From assembly GCF_019599145.1 (NCBI RefSeq), contig NZ_CP080647.1, forward strand, positions 2,356,001 through 2,420,000: a DNA stretch of 64,000 bases, given 5' to 3'. The stretch comes from Streptomyces akebiae. Lineage in GTDB: Bacteria > Actinomycetota > Actinomycetes > Streptomycetales > Streptomycetaceae. The translations under genes and the position numbers were made by a program. How positions within the stretch are numbered: position 1 is the first letter of the stretch; each line of letters opens with the position of its first letter. Below the pieces are notes generated by a model, which saw only the letters and a program-made list of their open reading frames with translations, had not been told where the DNA came from and did not search any database. This document shows positions 8,476 through 17,958 of this stretch, piece by piece.

Positions 8476-9666
8476 TCAGGGTGTTCCGAGTTCCGCCTCG
8501 ATGAGGTCGGCGGCCCGCCGGGTGCCGCCCTCGCCCGCCATCTGCCGCTGGATCTCCTTGAGGCGTCGCGCCACTTCCGGGTCGTCGACGAGGGTGAGGA
8601 CCGCCTCGCGCAGGGTCTCGGCGGTCGCCTCCTCCATGGGCAGATGGCGGGCGACACCGAGCGACTGGAGCATCTCGGCGTTGCCGAACTGGTCGACGGC
8701 CTGCGGTACGGCGACCATCGGGGTGGCGGTGGCGAGCCCTTCCTGGCTGCCGCCGGCGCCCGCGTGGGTGATGAACGCGTCGGCCTGCCGGAGGACGGCC
8801 AGCTGCGGCACCCAGTCCCGGACCTCCACCCGGGCCGGGATCTCCCCCAGCTCCGCCGGGTCGACGTGCCGGCCGACCTGGAGCACCAGATGCCAGCCGG
8901 GCAGCTCGCCGAAGGCCCGCACGCACGCGCGGTAGAAGTCCGGCTGCTTGGTGAAGGCCGACCCGAGTGAGACGAGGAGCACCTTCTCCGCGTCGGCCGG
9001 CCGCTGCCAGTCGCCCTGCGCCGCACGGTCGCCCTGGCAGGCGCCGACGAAGGTGTAGCGGCTCTCGTCGACCCGGTCGGCGTTCGGCTGGAGCGCCTTG
9101 GGGATGAGGACGAGGGAGCGGGCGGGCCTGCCGACGAACGGGTCGGGGTGCTCGGTGATCCCGTTCTCCTGCAGCCAGGCCTGGAAGCGGGCGTAGTACG
9201 CCTTGCCGCGTTCCGTCCTCTTCGGTTCGGCCCACATGGGCTCGGCGACCTCTTCCTCGTAGCCGGTCCAGGCGACCAGGTTCGGGGAGAGGGAGATCGC
9301 CTTGACGCCCCAGCGGTGGGCGAGGACGGCCGCCGGGTACGAGGTGATGTCGTGCAGCACGAGGTCGGGCTCGTCGCCCTCGTAGGCCTCGACGAGCTGC
9401 GGCAGGGCCTGGATCGCGTCCTCCAGGAAGGGCTCGACGTTGTCGAGGAGCGTGCTCCCCCACGCCTCGGGGTCGGCGTCGGGGCCGGGCAGGGTCGAGT
9501 GCCAGATCTTCGGCTCGGCACCGGTCTCGGCCACCTTCTCCGCGAAGGCCGGCGGGATCGCGTACGTGACCCGGTGACCGCGGGCCACCAGCTCGCGGAT
9601 CACTTCGAGACTCGGGTTCACGTGACCGTGGGCGGCGATGGAGAACATGGCGATGTGGGAGGTCAT
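8476..9666 (-). CDS. mgt: Macrolide glycosyltransferase (OleD/Mgt family, GT1)
   Basis: This 396-aa protein reads almost line for line like OleD of S. antibioticus: [20 protein letters not shown] at the start, [23 protein letters not shown] and the donor-binding [14 protein letters not shown] near the end. It belongs to the GT-B fold; the catalytic base should be the histidine of IAAHGH (about residue 13). The family glucosylates the desosamine 2'-OH of macrolides and so inactivates them, giving intrinsic resistance, and often accepts many phenolic substrates. The ATG at 9666 lacks a ribosome-binding site and sits 6 nt after a good -10, so the mRNA is probably leaderless. A terminator follows. 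Confidence 0.93.
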   Translation of the reverse strand: MTSHIAMFSIAAHGHVNPSLEVIRELVARGHRVTYAIPPAFAEKVAETGAEPKIWHSTLPGPDADPEAWGSTLLDNVEPFLEDAIQALPQLVEAYEGDEPDLVLHDITSYPAAVLAHRWGVKAISLSPNLVAWTGYEEEVAEPMWAEPKRTERGKAYYARFQAWLQENGITEHPDPFVGRPARSLVLIPKALQPNADRVDESRYTFVGACQGDRAAQGDWQRPADAEKVLLVSLGSAFTKQPDFYRACVRAFGELPGWHLVLQVGRHVDPAELGEIPARVEVRDWVPQLAVLRQADAFITHAGAGGSQEGLATATPMVAVPQAVDQFGNAEMLQSLGVARHLPMEEATAETLREAVLTLVDDPEVARRLKEIQRQMAGEGGTRRAADLIEAELGTP

Positions 9667-9702
9667 GCGCCGACGATATGCGAGACGATACGTCTCGTGC
9701 AA
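9664..9702 (-). promoter_or_regulatory. Probable leaderless promoter of mgt with a palindromic operator
   Basis: On the minus strand, TTGCAC (9697-9702) and TATCGT (9673-9678) are separated by 18 nt. The ATG follows the -10 by 6 nt, so transcription should begin at or next to the start codon. The spacer is almost filled by a perfect palindrome CGAGACG-ATA-CGTCTCG (9681-9697). An operator between -35 and -10 is typical of TetR-type repression. No TetR gene lies next to it. Confidence 0.6.
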
Positions 9703-9734
9703 CTTCTTTGGCGGTGGTCGTGGGGTGCGTTGTC

Positions 9735-9795
9735 GGGTGCGGGTCGGGTGGGGGTTGCTCGCGCAGTTCCCCGCGCCCCACCCGTGCCCGCACCC
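9735..9795. repeat. GC-rich hairpin with the dispersed GCAGTTCCCCGCG element
   Basis: Two 20-nt arms (9735-9754 and 9776-9795) pair with one mismatch or bulge and enclose GCGCAGTTCCCCGCG. The same core recurs at about 17.87, 26.31, 35.22, 43.25 and 55.71 kb. Here it lies between the mgt promoter and the TnpB element, not directly after an intact gene. Confidence 0.6.
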
Positions 9796-9822
9796 GTCCA
9801 ACGCACTCAATCGCCCATCCCC

Positions 9823-9960
9823 TCACCTCTGACAACGCGCCGGCACGCGGTTCCCGTCGTCCTGCAACCGCTCCCGCAGCTCACCGATGCCGATCGACCC
9901 GGTGTAGTAGTCCTGGTACCAGGGGGTGGCGACCTTGTCCTCCCGCTTTGCTTGTCGGAC
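9823..9960 (-). pseudogene. Possible C-terminal remnant of an unidentified gene
   Basis: The minus strand reads about 45 codons ending at a TGA (9823-9825), with a coding-like segment TPWYQDYYTGSIGIGELRER and a final C near the stop. No start codon or recognisable upstream part is present, and the frame becomes unlike coding sequence before about 9960. I do not recognise the family. The stretch lies in a scarred region beside a mobile element, so it may be a relic left by a deletion. Confidence 0.3.
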
Positions 9961-10220
9961 AGGTGCCCGGGCCCTTCAGGACCGGAGTGAATGCCCGCTC
10001 CCGCGTAACTGGGCAGAGGAAGCCGAATCGTCACCAGGGCGACTCGGCGTCTCGGAAAGGACGATGGGTAGGGGTCGGCCTCAAAGCGTTTGTGGTGTCG
10101 GCGGGTTGGGACCCTGTGGTCAGGGTTGCCCAGGTAGACGAAGACGCTTCGGGCCACTCTCACGAGTGACGTTGATCGAAGACGTGCGCGGCAGAGGAAC
10201 GCGGTGGCTAGGTTCGCGGC

Positions 10221-11522
10221 ATGTCACGTTTCCGGATGTATCCGTCGCCCTCGCAGGCCGAGCAGATGCTCACACACTGCTCGCACGCCCGATACGTCTG
10301 GAACCTCGCCGTCGAGCAGCACTCGCACTGGCGCCGTTGGCGCAGGAGCCCGCCCGGTTTCGCGGAGCAGTGCCGTCAGCTCACCGAGGCGAGGCGCGAC
10401 AACGCATGGCTGGGCTCGGGGAACGCGGACGTGCAGCAGCAGGCCCTCAAGGACTTCGCCCGGGCCAAGAACGCCCGCTTCACGTCAGGGTTCGGAGAGC
10501 CAACCTGGCGCAGGAAACACGTTCACGAGGGCTTCCGGGTCATCGGCACCGACCGCGTACCGGAATACCACGCGGACGGATCACCGAAGCTGAACACGAA
10601 GACCGGCAGGCAGGTCATGGGCCGCTCGGTCGTAGTGCAGAAACTCAGCCGGCGATGGGCTCAGGTCAGGGTGCCCGGCTGCGGCTGGGTCCGCTTCCGT
10701 CTCAGTGCCAGAGGTAAAGGTGCGCGGCTGCCCGAGGCGAAGACGGTCCGGGTCACCTTCCGCAACGGGCAATGGCACATCGCGTTCGCAGTCATCCCCG
10801 TACCGGCCCCGGCGCCCGGGACGGGTGAGGTGATCGGCATCGACCGGGGTGTCACGATCACCGCCGCACTGTCGGACGGCCGGAAGCTGAACTGCCCCCA
10901 GCTCACCGTCAAGGAACGCGCCCAGATCCGAAAACATCAGCGGCGGGCGGCGCGAGCCCCGAAGGGCAGCGCCGCCAAGGCGGCCGAGCATTCGATGGTG
11001 GCCAGGCTCAAGGCGCGGGAGGCGAACCGGCGCAAGGACTGGTGCGAGAAGACCAGCACCATGCTCGCCCGCAGTTACGACCTTATCCGGTTCGAGAAGC
11101 TGAACATCAGGAACATGACCCGCTCCGCGAAGGGAACCGTGGAGCAGCCCGGCAAGAACGTGCCGCAGAAGTCCGGCCTGAACCGGTCGATCCTCGCCCA
11201 GGGCTGGGGCCTGCTGCGGCAGCGCACCGAGCACAAGGCCCCCGGCCGGGTCGAGGACGTACCCGCCCCCTACACCAGCCTGCGATGCAGCGCCTGCGGA
11301 TGGATCGACGAGAACTCGCGCAAGAGCCAAGCCGAGTTCGCCTGCTCCTCCTGCGGCTTCACCTGTAACGCGGACACCAATGCGAGTATCAACGTCGCGG
11401 CAGGACAGGGCGGGATCCCCCGCCCCAGGCGTTCAGCCTGTGCCGGAGGGACGACACCGCCCACCAAGCGGTCGAGCGTCCGTGAACCTCAACCCCAATG
11501 GGTTGGAATCCCCCTCTCTTGA
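10221..11522 (+). CDS. tnpB: TnpB-type RNA-guided endonuclease (IS200/IS605 OrfB)
   Basis: This 433-aa protein has all the signatures of an active TnpB: an N-terminal HTH-like region (FRMYPSPSQ), a split RuvC domain with D208 (GIDRG), E292 (RFEKLN) and D385 (NADTNAS), and a four-cysteine zinc ribbon (CSAC...CSSC) between the last two. No key residue is missing and there is no frameshift. TnpB proteins use a guide RNA made from their own 3' end and the flanking DNA to cut matching DNA, which helps retain the element. The stop codon lies inside the right-end hairpin, so the reading frame overlaps the predicted guide RNA. No clear ribosome-binding site precedes the ATG. Confidence 0.93.
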   Translation: MSRFRMYPSPSQAEQMLTHCSHARYVWNLAVEQHSHWRRWRRSPPGFAEQCRQLTEARRDNAWLGSGNADVQQQALKDFARAKNARFTSGFGEPTWRRKHVHEGFRVIGTDRVPEYHADGSPKLNTKTGRQVMGRSVVVQKLSRRWAQVRVPGCGWVRFRLSARGKGARLPEAKTVRVTFRNGQWHIAFAVIPVPAPAPGTGEVIGIDRGVTITAALSDGRKLNCPQLTVKERAQIRKHQRRAARAPKGSAAKAAEHSMVARLKAREANRRKDWCEKTSTMLARSYDLIRFEKLNIRNMTRSAKGTVEQPGKNVPQKSGLNRSILAQGWGLLRQRTEHKAPGRVEDVPAPYTSLRCSACGWIDENSRKSQAEFACSSCGFTCNADTNASINVAAGQGGIPRPRRSACAGGTTPPTKRSSVREPQPQWVGIPLS

Positions 11523-11540
11523 AGAGGGGGAGGATGTCAC
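11390..11540 (+). ncRNA. Predicted omega RNA of the TnpB element
   Basis: In this family the guide RNA scaffold spans the last 100-200 nt of tnpB and the right end, and the guide is the DNA just beyond it. The right-end hairpin at 11510-11530 and the GGATGTCA end fit that layout. The guide would start near 11540 with CCGGGTGGGCTCGG, which is sequence of the disrupted sugar permease gene. The 5' boundary is approximate. Confidence 0.4.
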
Positions 11541-11761
11541 CGGGTGGGCTCGGTCCGGCCGGACTGCGCGTCGGTGAACGCCAGCGCGATCCCGTACAGC
11601 AGCGGTCCGACGCTGAGCACCAGGATGGGAATGAGCGCGGGCAGCACCAGGAACCAGGCGCCGTGGTCGATCAGGCGCCGGTCCGGGCCGTCCGCCGGGG
11701 TGCGCCGTTTGGCCGGTCGCGGGCGTTGCGGCTTCGCGGTCGCCAAGGTCATGTCCGTCAT
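11541..11761 (-). pseudogene. N-terminal fragment of a sugar ABC transporter permease (MalF-type)
   Basis: The minus strand encodes an intact N-terminus (start ATG at 11761 or 11752), a basic cytosolic segment, and a first membrane helix with FLVLPALIPILVLSVGP LLYGIALAFTDAQ, characteristic of carbohydrate-uptake ABC permeases of the MalF type. Coding similarity stops at ...EPTR, where the next codon is a TGA contributed by the right end of the TnpB element. The missing remainder is not found on the other side of the element, so the insertion was accompanied or followed by a deletion. Confidence 0.7.
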
Positions 11762-11895
11762 GGTGCTGAGGGCATGACAGGGCGTCAAGGCACCGCGCAC
11801 CGGGTCCGACCTGTGCGAATGCGAGACTGGCCCCTGAATGGCGTGAACCCGTTGCTACGAGCGCGGCGTCGGCGGTACGGACAGGGAGGCGGCGG

Positions 11896-12759
11896 ATGGA
11901 CGAGGCACGGGCCAGGGAGGTACTGCTCGCGGCCGAGGTGCTGCCCGGCGCGGCCGGCACGGCACGGCTGCTCGCACTGGGCGAGAACGCCGTGTTCGCC
12001 GCCGGTGACCTGGTGGTCAAGGTGGGCCGCGACGCCGAACTCCTCGACCGGGCCCGCCGCGAGCTGGACGTCGCCGCCTGGCTCGCCGAGGCGGGCGTCC
12101 CGGCGGTGCGGGCCGCCGAGGCGAAGGCACTGCTCGTCGAGGGACATCCGGTGACGGTGTGGCACCGCCTGCCCGATCCCGTACGCCCCGCCGGACCGCG
12201 CGATGTGGCCGAACTCCTTCGGCTGGTCCACGCGCTGCCCACGCCGCCCTTCGACCTGCCCCGCCGTGAGCTCCTCGGCGGCGTGGAGCGCTGGCTGCGC
12301 CTCGCCGGTGACGCGATCGACCCGGCGGACGCGGCGTATCTCCGTGAGCGACGGGACGGGTTCGCGGCGGCCGCGGCCGCACTCACCCCGCACCTGCCGC
12401 GAGGGCCGATCCATGGCGACGCGCTCCCCCGCAACGTCCACATCGGCCCGGACGGCCCGGTCCTCGTCGACCTGGAGACCTTCTCCGGCGACCTCCGCGA
12501 ACACGACCTCGTCGTCATGGCCCTCTCCCACGACCGCTACGGCCTGCCGACGCGGGACTACGACACCTTCACCGCCACGTACGGCTGGGACGTGCGGGAG
12601 TGGGAGGGCTGCTCGGTGCTGCGGGGCGCCCGTGAGACGGCGAGTTGCGCCTGGGTGGCGCAGCACGCGCCGAGCAACCCGGCGGCGGTGGCCGAGTTCG
12701 AACGCCGGGTCGCCTCGCTGCGCGACGGGGACGAGACGGTCCGCTGGTATCCGTTCTGA
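11896..12759 (+). CDS. Aminoglycoside phosphotransferase (APH)-family protein
   Basis: This 287-aa protein has the APH/choline-kinase fold. It shows the catalytic loop PIHGDALPRNV (about residues 172-182), in which the aspartate is the expected base, and a metal-binding DLE near residue 192. The N-terminal lobe has the short VVKVG strand with the ATP-binding lysine. GGGAGGCGGCGG precedes the ATG. Such proteins phosphorylate small molecules; the substrate is unknown, and antibiotic resistance should not be assumed. Confidence 0.85.
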   Translation: MDEARAREVLLAAEVLPGAAGTARLLALGENAVFAAGDLVVKVGRDAELLDRARRELDVAAWLAEAGVPAVRAAEAKALLVEGHPVTVWHRLPDPVRPAGPRDVAELLRLVHALPTPPFDLPRRELLGGVERWLRLAGDAIDPADAAYLRERRDGFAAAAAALTPHLPRGPIHGDALPRNVHIGPDGPVLVDLETFSGDLREHDLVVMALSHDRYGLPTRDYDTFTATYGWDVREWEGCSVLRGARETASCAWVAQHAPSNPAAVAEFERRVASLRDGDETVRWYPF

Positions 12760-12775
12760 TCCGGGCGGGGCCGGC

Positions 12776-13261
12776 TCAGGCGGCCGGGAGTATGAGCACC
12801 ACTTCGTCGATCTCGGCGTCGCGGGCGCGGGCGAAGCCCCGGTCCTGGCCGGTGATGACGAAGCCGCACTTCTGCAGGACACGGATCGAGCCGCTGTTGT
12901 CGGCGGCCGCGTAGGCGTGCAGGGGACGGGTGGGCACGAGGTCGATCAGGGCGGTGAGGGCGGCCGTGGCGATGTTCCGGCCCCAGTGGGCGCGGTCGAT
13001 CCAGTAGGTGACCTCGCGTTCGTCCGGTGGGCCGAAGACCGCGATCGAGCCGACGACCTCACCGTCGGCGACCACCGTGCGGTTCAGCACCCCGGGGTCG
13101 GCGCGGAGCTTCGCCCAGTGGCCGTCGAAGAGCGCCCTGTCGTACTGGTACGCCCCGGTGAAGGCGGCCACCCGCTGTGCCTCGGGATCGGACCAGTGCC
13201 TCCAGAAGAACGGCAGGTCGCCGTCGCGTACTTCGCGCAGGGAGATCTCCGTGTCGGTCAT
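12776..13261 (-). CDS. GNAT family N-acetyltransferase (RimJ/RimL type)
   Basis: This 161-aa protein has a complete GNAT fold: ISLREVRDGDLPFFW at the start, a VTYWIDRAHWGRNIATAAL segment that includes the acetyl-CoA-binding loop, and the ADNSGSIRVLQKCGFV motif typical of RimJ/RimL-like enzymes. Its ATG overlaps the stop of the upstream exonuclease gene by 4 nt (ATGA), so the two are translationally coupled. The acceptor is unknown. Its 3' end is 17 nt from that of the convergent phosphotransferase gene. Confidence 0.9.
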   Translation of the reverse strand: MTDTEISLREVRDGDLPFFWRHWSDPEAQRVAAFTGAYQYDRALFDGHWAKLRADPGVLNRTVVADGEVVGSIAVFGPPDEREVTYWIDRAHWGRNIATAALTALIDLVPTRPLHAYAAADNSGSIRVLQKCGFVITGQDRGFARARDAEIDEVVLILPAA

Positions 13262-13980
13262 ACCGTTTCGTCCTCCAGTTCGCGCAGGGGCCAGGTCGCG
13301 TCCACGGCCGCCTCGGGGTTGCCCTTGCGGCGCAGGAATGCCTGGAAGTCGGCGGCCCACTCCGCGTACCACTCGATCTGGCGGCGGTGCAGCTCGGCCG
13401 GGCCGAGGGCGGCGACCTTCGGGTGACGCCCGGCTATCGCGCGGGCGAGCCGGGCGGCGGCCAGGGCGTCGGCCGAGGCGTCGTGCGCGGCGTCCAGCGG
13501 CACGCCGTACTCCCCGCAGACCGCTTCGAGGTTGCGTTTGCCGCGGCGATAACGGTCCACGGAGCGGTCGATCGTGTACGGGTCGATGACGGGCGCCGGG
13601 TCGAGGCCGCCGAGCCGGTCGCGCAGGGACGGCAGGGCGTGCCGGCGCAGCTCGGCGGAGAGCAGGGTCAGATCGAAGGCCGCGTTGTACGCCACGACCG
13701 GGACGCCCGTCTTCCAGTAGGAGACGAGGACGTCGGCGATGGCGTCGGCGACCTGGTCGGCGGGTCTGCCCTCGGCCGTCGCACGGGCGTTGGTGATGCC
13801 GTGCACGGCCACCGCATCCGCCGGGATCTCCATGCCGGGGTCGGCGAGCCATTCCCGGTGTCCGACCGGCTCCCCGTCCTTGACCTCGATCACCGCGCCC
13901 GTGACGATACGCGCCTCGCGCGGGTCCGTCCCGGTGGTCTCCAGGTCGAAGCCGATCAGCAGCTGCCGGTGCCAACCCAT
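13258..13980 (-). CDS. 3'-5' exonuclease of the DnaQ/DEDDh family
   Basis: This 240-aa protein has the DEDDh exonuclease residues: D12 and E14 in FDLETTGTD, an aspartate in YNAAFDLTLL, and the final H and D in HDASADALAAA. It is a stand-alone proofreading-type nuclease, shorter than a polymerase III alpha or epsilon subunit, with a C-terminal extension of about 60 residues rich in Trp and Arg. A strong Shine-Dalgarno sequence (AAGAAGGGGGG) precedes the ATG at 13980. It is followed by a GNAT acetyltransferase with a 4-nt overlap. The physiological nucleic-acid substrate is unknown. Confidence 0.9.
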   Translation of the reverse strand: MGWHRQLLIGFDLETTGTDPREARIVTGAVIEVKDGEPVGHREWLADPGMEIPADAVAVHGITNARATAEGRPADQVADAIADVLVSYWKTGVPVVAYNAAFDLTLLSAELRRHALPSLRDRLGGLDPAPVIDPYTIDRSVDRYRRGKRNLEAVCGEYGVPLDAAHDASADALAAARLARAIAGRHPKVAALGPAELHRRQIEWYAEWAADFQAFLRRKGNPEAAVDATWPLRELEDETV

Positions 13981-14107
13981 GCTGGCCCCCCTTCTTGGTG
14001 GTGCTTTCCCCCAGTGACGACCACCATCGCATGGGCCACTGACAATCCGAGGACCGCATTCCGCTTCCCCGCGCTCCGGGCCCGCCGGCACGGCGTCGGG
14101 GCGCGCT

Positions 14108-15355
14108 TCACGACACCGGTCGGGAGTCCGCCCACGCCACTTCGAACTCCTCGCGGTATGTGTCGAAAAGGCCGACTTCGCCGTTCTCGTTCGCCTTGAG
14201 GACCCGGTTGCCTCCGCGCAGGACGAGGACGGGCGCCTCCATGCCCCGGGTGCGCCGCAGATAGGTCTGGACGACCGCGACACCGTCCGTGCCGTCGCCG
14301 TCGACGAGGTAGGCGGTGAAGCGCGGCGTCTCGTCGTAGACCTGGATCTCGAAGGCGTCGGGGTCGCGCAGCCGGGAGCGGACCCGGCGCATATGGAGGA
14401 TGTTCATCTCCACGGCCCGGCTCAACTCACCGCGCTTTATCCCCAGTTCGCGCTCGCGTCGCTTCACCGCGCTGGAAGCCGGGTTGAGGAAGAGCAGCCG
14501 CACCCGGCAGCCGGCCTCGGCGAGCCGTACCAGCCGCCGCCCGGAGAAGTTCTGCACGAGGAGGTTCAGGCCTATGCCGATGGCGTCGAGGCGGCGGGCA
14601 CCGCCGAACAGGTCCTCGGCGGGGAACTGCCGCAGCAGCCGCACCCGGTCGGGATGGACGCCGACGACGTCCGCGTACCGGTCGCCGACGAGGTCCTCGA
14701 CCGCGTCGACGGGCAGCCGGCGCGCGGAGGGCACGTCGCTGCCGGCTCCCAGGATCTCCAGCAGCTTGGCGGAGGCGCGCTCGGCCTGGGCGAGGACCGC
14801 CTCGGAGAGGGCCCGGTTGCGGGAGACGACGTTGCGGGTGACCTCCAGCTCGTCCATGGCCAGTTCCACGTCGCGCCGCTCGTCGAGGTACGGCTCGAAG
14901 CAGGGCCAGTGCTGCACCATCAGCTCGCGCAGCTGCGGGAGGGTGAGGAAGCTCAGCACGTTGTCGTCGGCGGGGTCGAGCAGATAGCCCTTGCGGCGGC
15001 TGACCTCGCGGACCGCGACGGCACGCTGCACCCACTCCTGTCCGGCGGGGCCGGCGGCGGCGACCACCCAGTCGTCGTGGTGGACGGGCTCGTAGATGGG
15101 CCGCAGCACGGCGGCCACCACGGCGCGCAACCGCTGTTCGACGAGGTTCAGCCAGATGTAGGCGCGGCCGGCCCGCTGGGCGCGCGTACGCACTTCGAGC
15201 CAGGCGTCGGCGTTCCAGTCCAGTTCCGGGCCGATGGAGCCCCGCTCCATCGGCCGCGCCAGGGACACCGCGCCGGGTGGGACATCCGTGGGGTCCCCCT
15301 CGTGACCCGTGTCGCCCGCGTCACCAGGAGGCAACTCCAGCCCTCCCGAGCCCAC
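14108..15355 (-). CDS. SAV2148 family HEPN domain-containing protein
   Basis: This is a highly conserved Streptomyces protein of 415 aa. I recognise the run LDWNADAWLEVRTRAQRAG and the following YIWLNLVEQRLRAVV helix as the HEPN-like part, and a second domain from RRLDAIGIGLNLLVQ to LLFLNPASSAVKRRE that resembles the DUF5919-type nucleotide-sensing or PLD-like fold. HEPN domains are often RNases, but I do not see a clean R-x4-6-H ribonuclease motif, so activity is uncertain. A GTG at 15355 is chosen because homologues as I recall them begin near VGSGGLELPPGD; further GTGs lie upstream. It is well separated from its neighbours. Confidence 0.82.
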   Translation of the reverse strand: MGSGGLELPPGDAGDTGHEGDPTDVPPGAVSLARPMERGSIGPELDWNADAWLEVRTRAQRAGRAYIWLNLVEQRLRAVVAAVLRPIYEPVHHDDWVVAAAGPAGQEWVQRAVAVREVSRRKGYLLDPADDNVLSFLTLPQLRELMVQHWPCFEPYLDERRDVELAMDELEVTRNVVSRNRALSEAVLAQAERASAKLLEILGAGSDVPSARRLPVDAVEDLVGDRYADVVGVHPDRVRLLRQFPAEDLFGGARRLDAIGIGLNLLVQNFSGRRLVRLAEAGCRVRLLFLNPASSAVKRRERELGIKRGELSRAVEMNILHMRRVRSRLRDPDAFEIQVYDETPRFTAYLVDGDGTDGVAVVQTYLRRTRGMEAPVLVLRGGNRVLKANENGEVGLFDTYREEFEVAWADSRPVS

Positions 15356-15682
15356 CCACACACCGCCTTCCGCTCCCCCGAGCTCACCCCTACGCAACGA
15401 TCAAGGAAGGGTACTCCGGTAGCGGGTGACGATACAGCCGGATGGGCAGGTCGTTTCTCAACTACCGCACGTCACTTGGCTGTTCCGGGGAGCCACCGCC
15501 CGAGGAGTGAGGCGATTCATAGCGGCCGGGCCACCGGGAGCCGACGCCGGCGGCCCTCGGAGCGTCACGATGTGGCCACCGCTGGGCAGGAGGGACGTAT
15601 GTCCTAGGAGGTTCCGTCAGTTTGGGGGAGACTCCACCCGGAGTCGCCCCAGCGGCGCGCGACAACTGGAAGAGTCGTATCC

Positions 15683-17812
<2,130 letters not shown>

Positions 17813-17867
17813 GGTGCGGGATTCACCGTAAGGGGTGACGGTCCGATGTGGGGTGCGGGTGGTTCGT

Positions 17868-17895
17868 GGCTGGTCGCGCAGTTCCCCGCGCCCTA
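17868..17895. repeat. Copy of the dispersed GCAGTTCCCCGCG element
   Basis: The glgX-treY gap contains TGGTCGCGCAGTTCCCCGCG followed by CCCTAAAAACC. It matches the copies at 9.76, 26.31, 35.22, 43.25 and 55.71 kb. Confidence 0.7.
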
Positions 17896-17958
17896 AAAAC
17901 CCCGCGTCCTCGCGTGTCAGGGCGCTCCAAGTCTCGTGTGGTGGGTACGTAGGTCTGC

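Larger units (their letters stand above)
10177..11540 (+). mobile_element. IS200/IS605-type element with tnpB only (IS1341-like)
   Basis: The element carries an intact tnpB and no tnpA. The right end shows the layout usual for the family: GGTTGGAATC, then a hairpin (11510-11530, 8-bp stem CCCCCTCT/AGAGGGGG), then GGATGTCA. The left end is placed after TTGAT (10172-10176), a sequence known as the insertion target and TnpB-recognised motif in other family members; this boundary is an inference. To the right the element abuts the truncated N-terminal part of a sugar permease gene. Confidence 0.7.

Noticed and set aside
11896..12759. Aminoglycoside-resistance gene
   Set aside because: Only the general APH fold is visible; such proteins are numerous in Streptomyces and most have other or unknown substrates.
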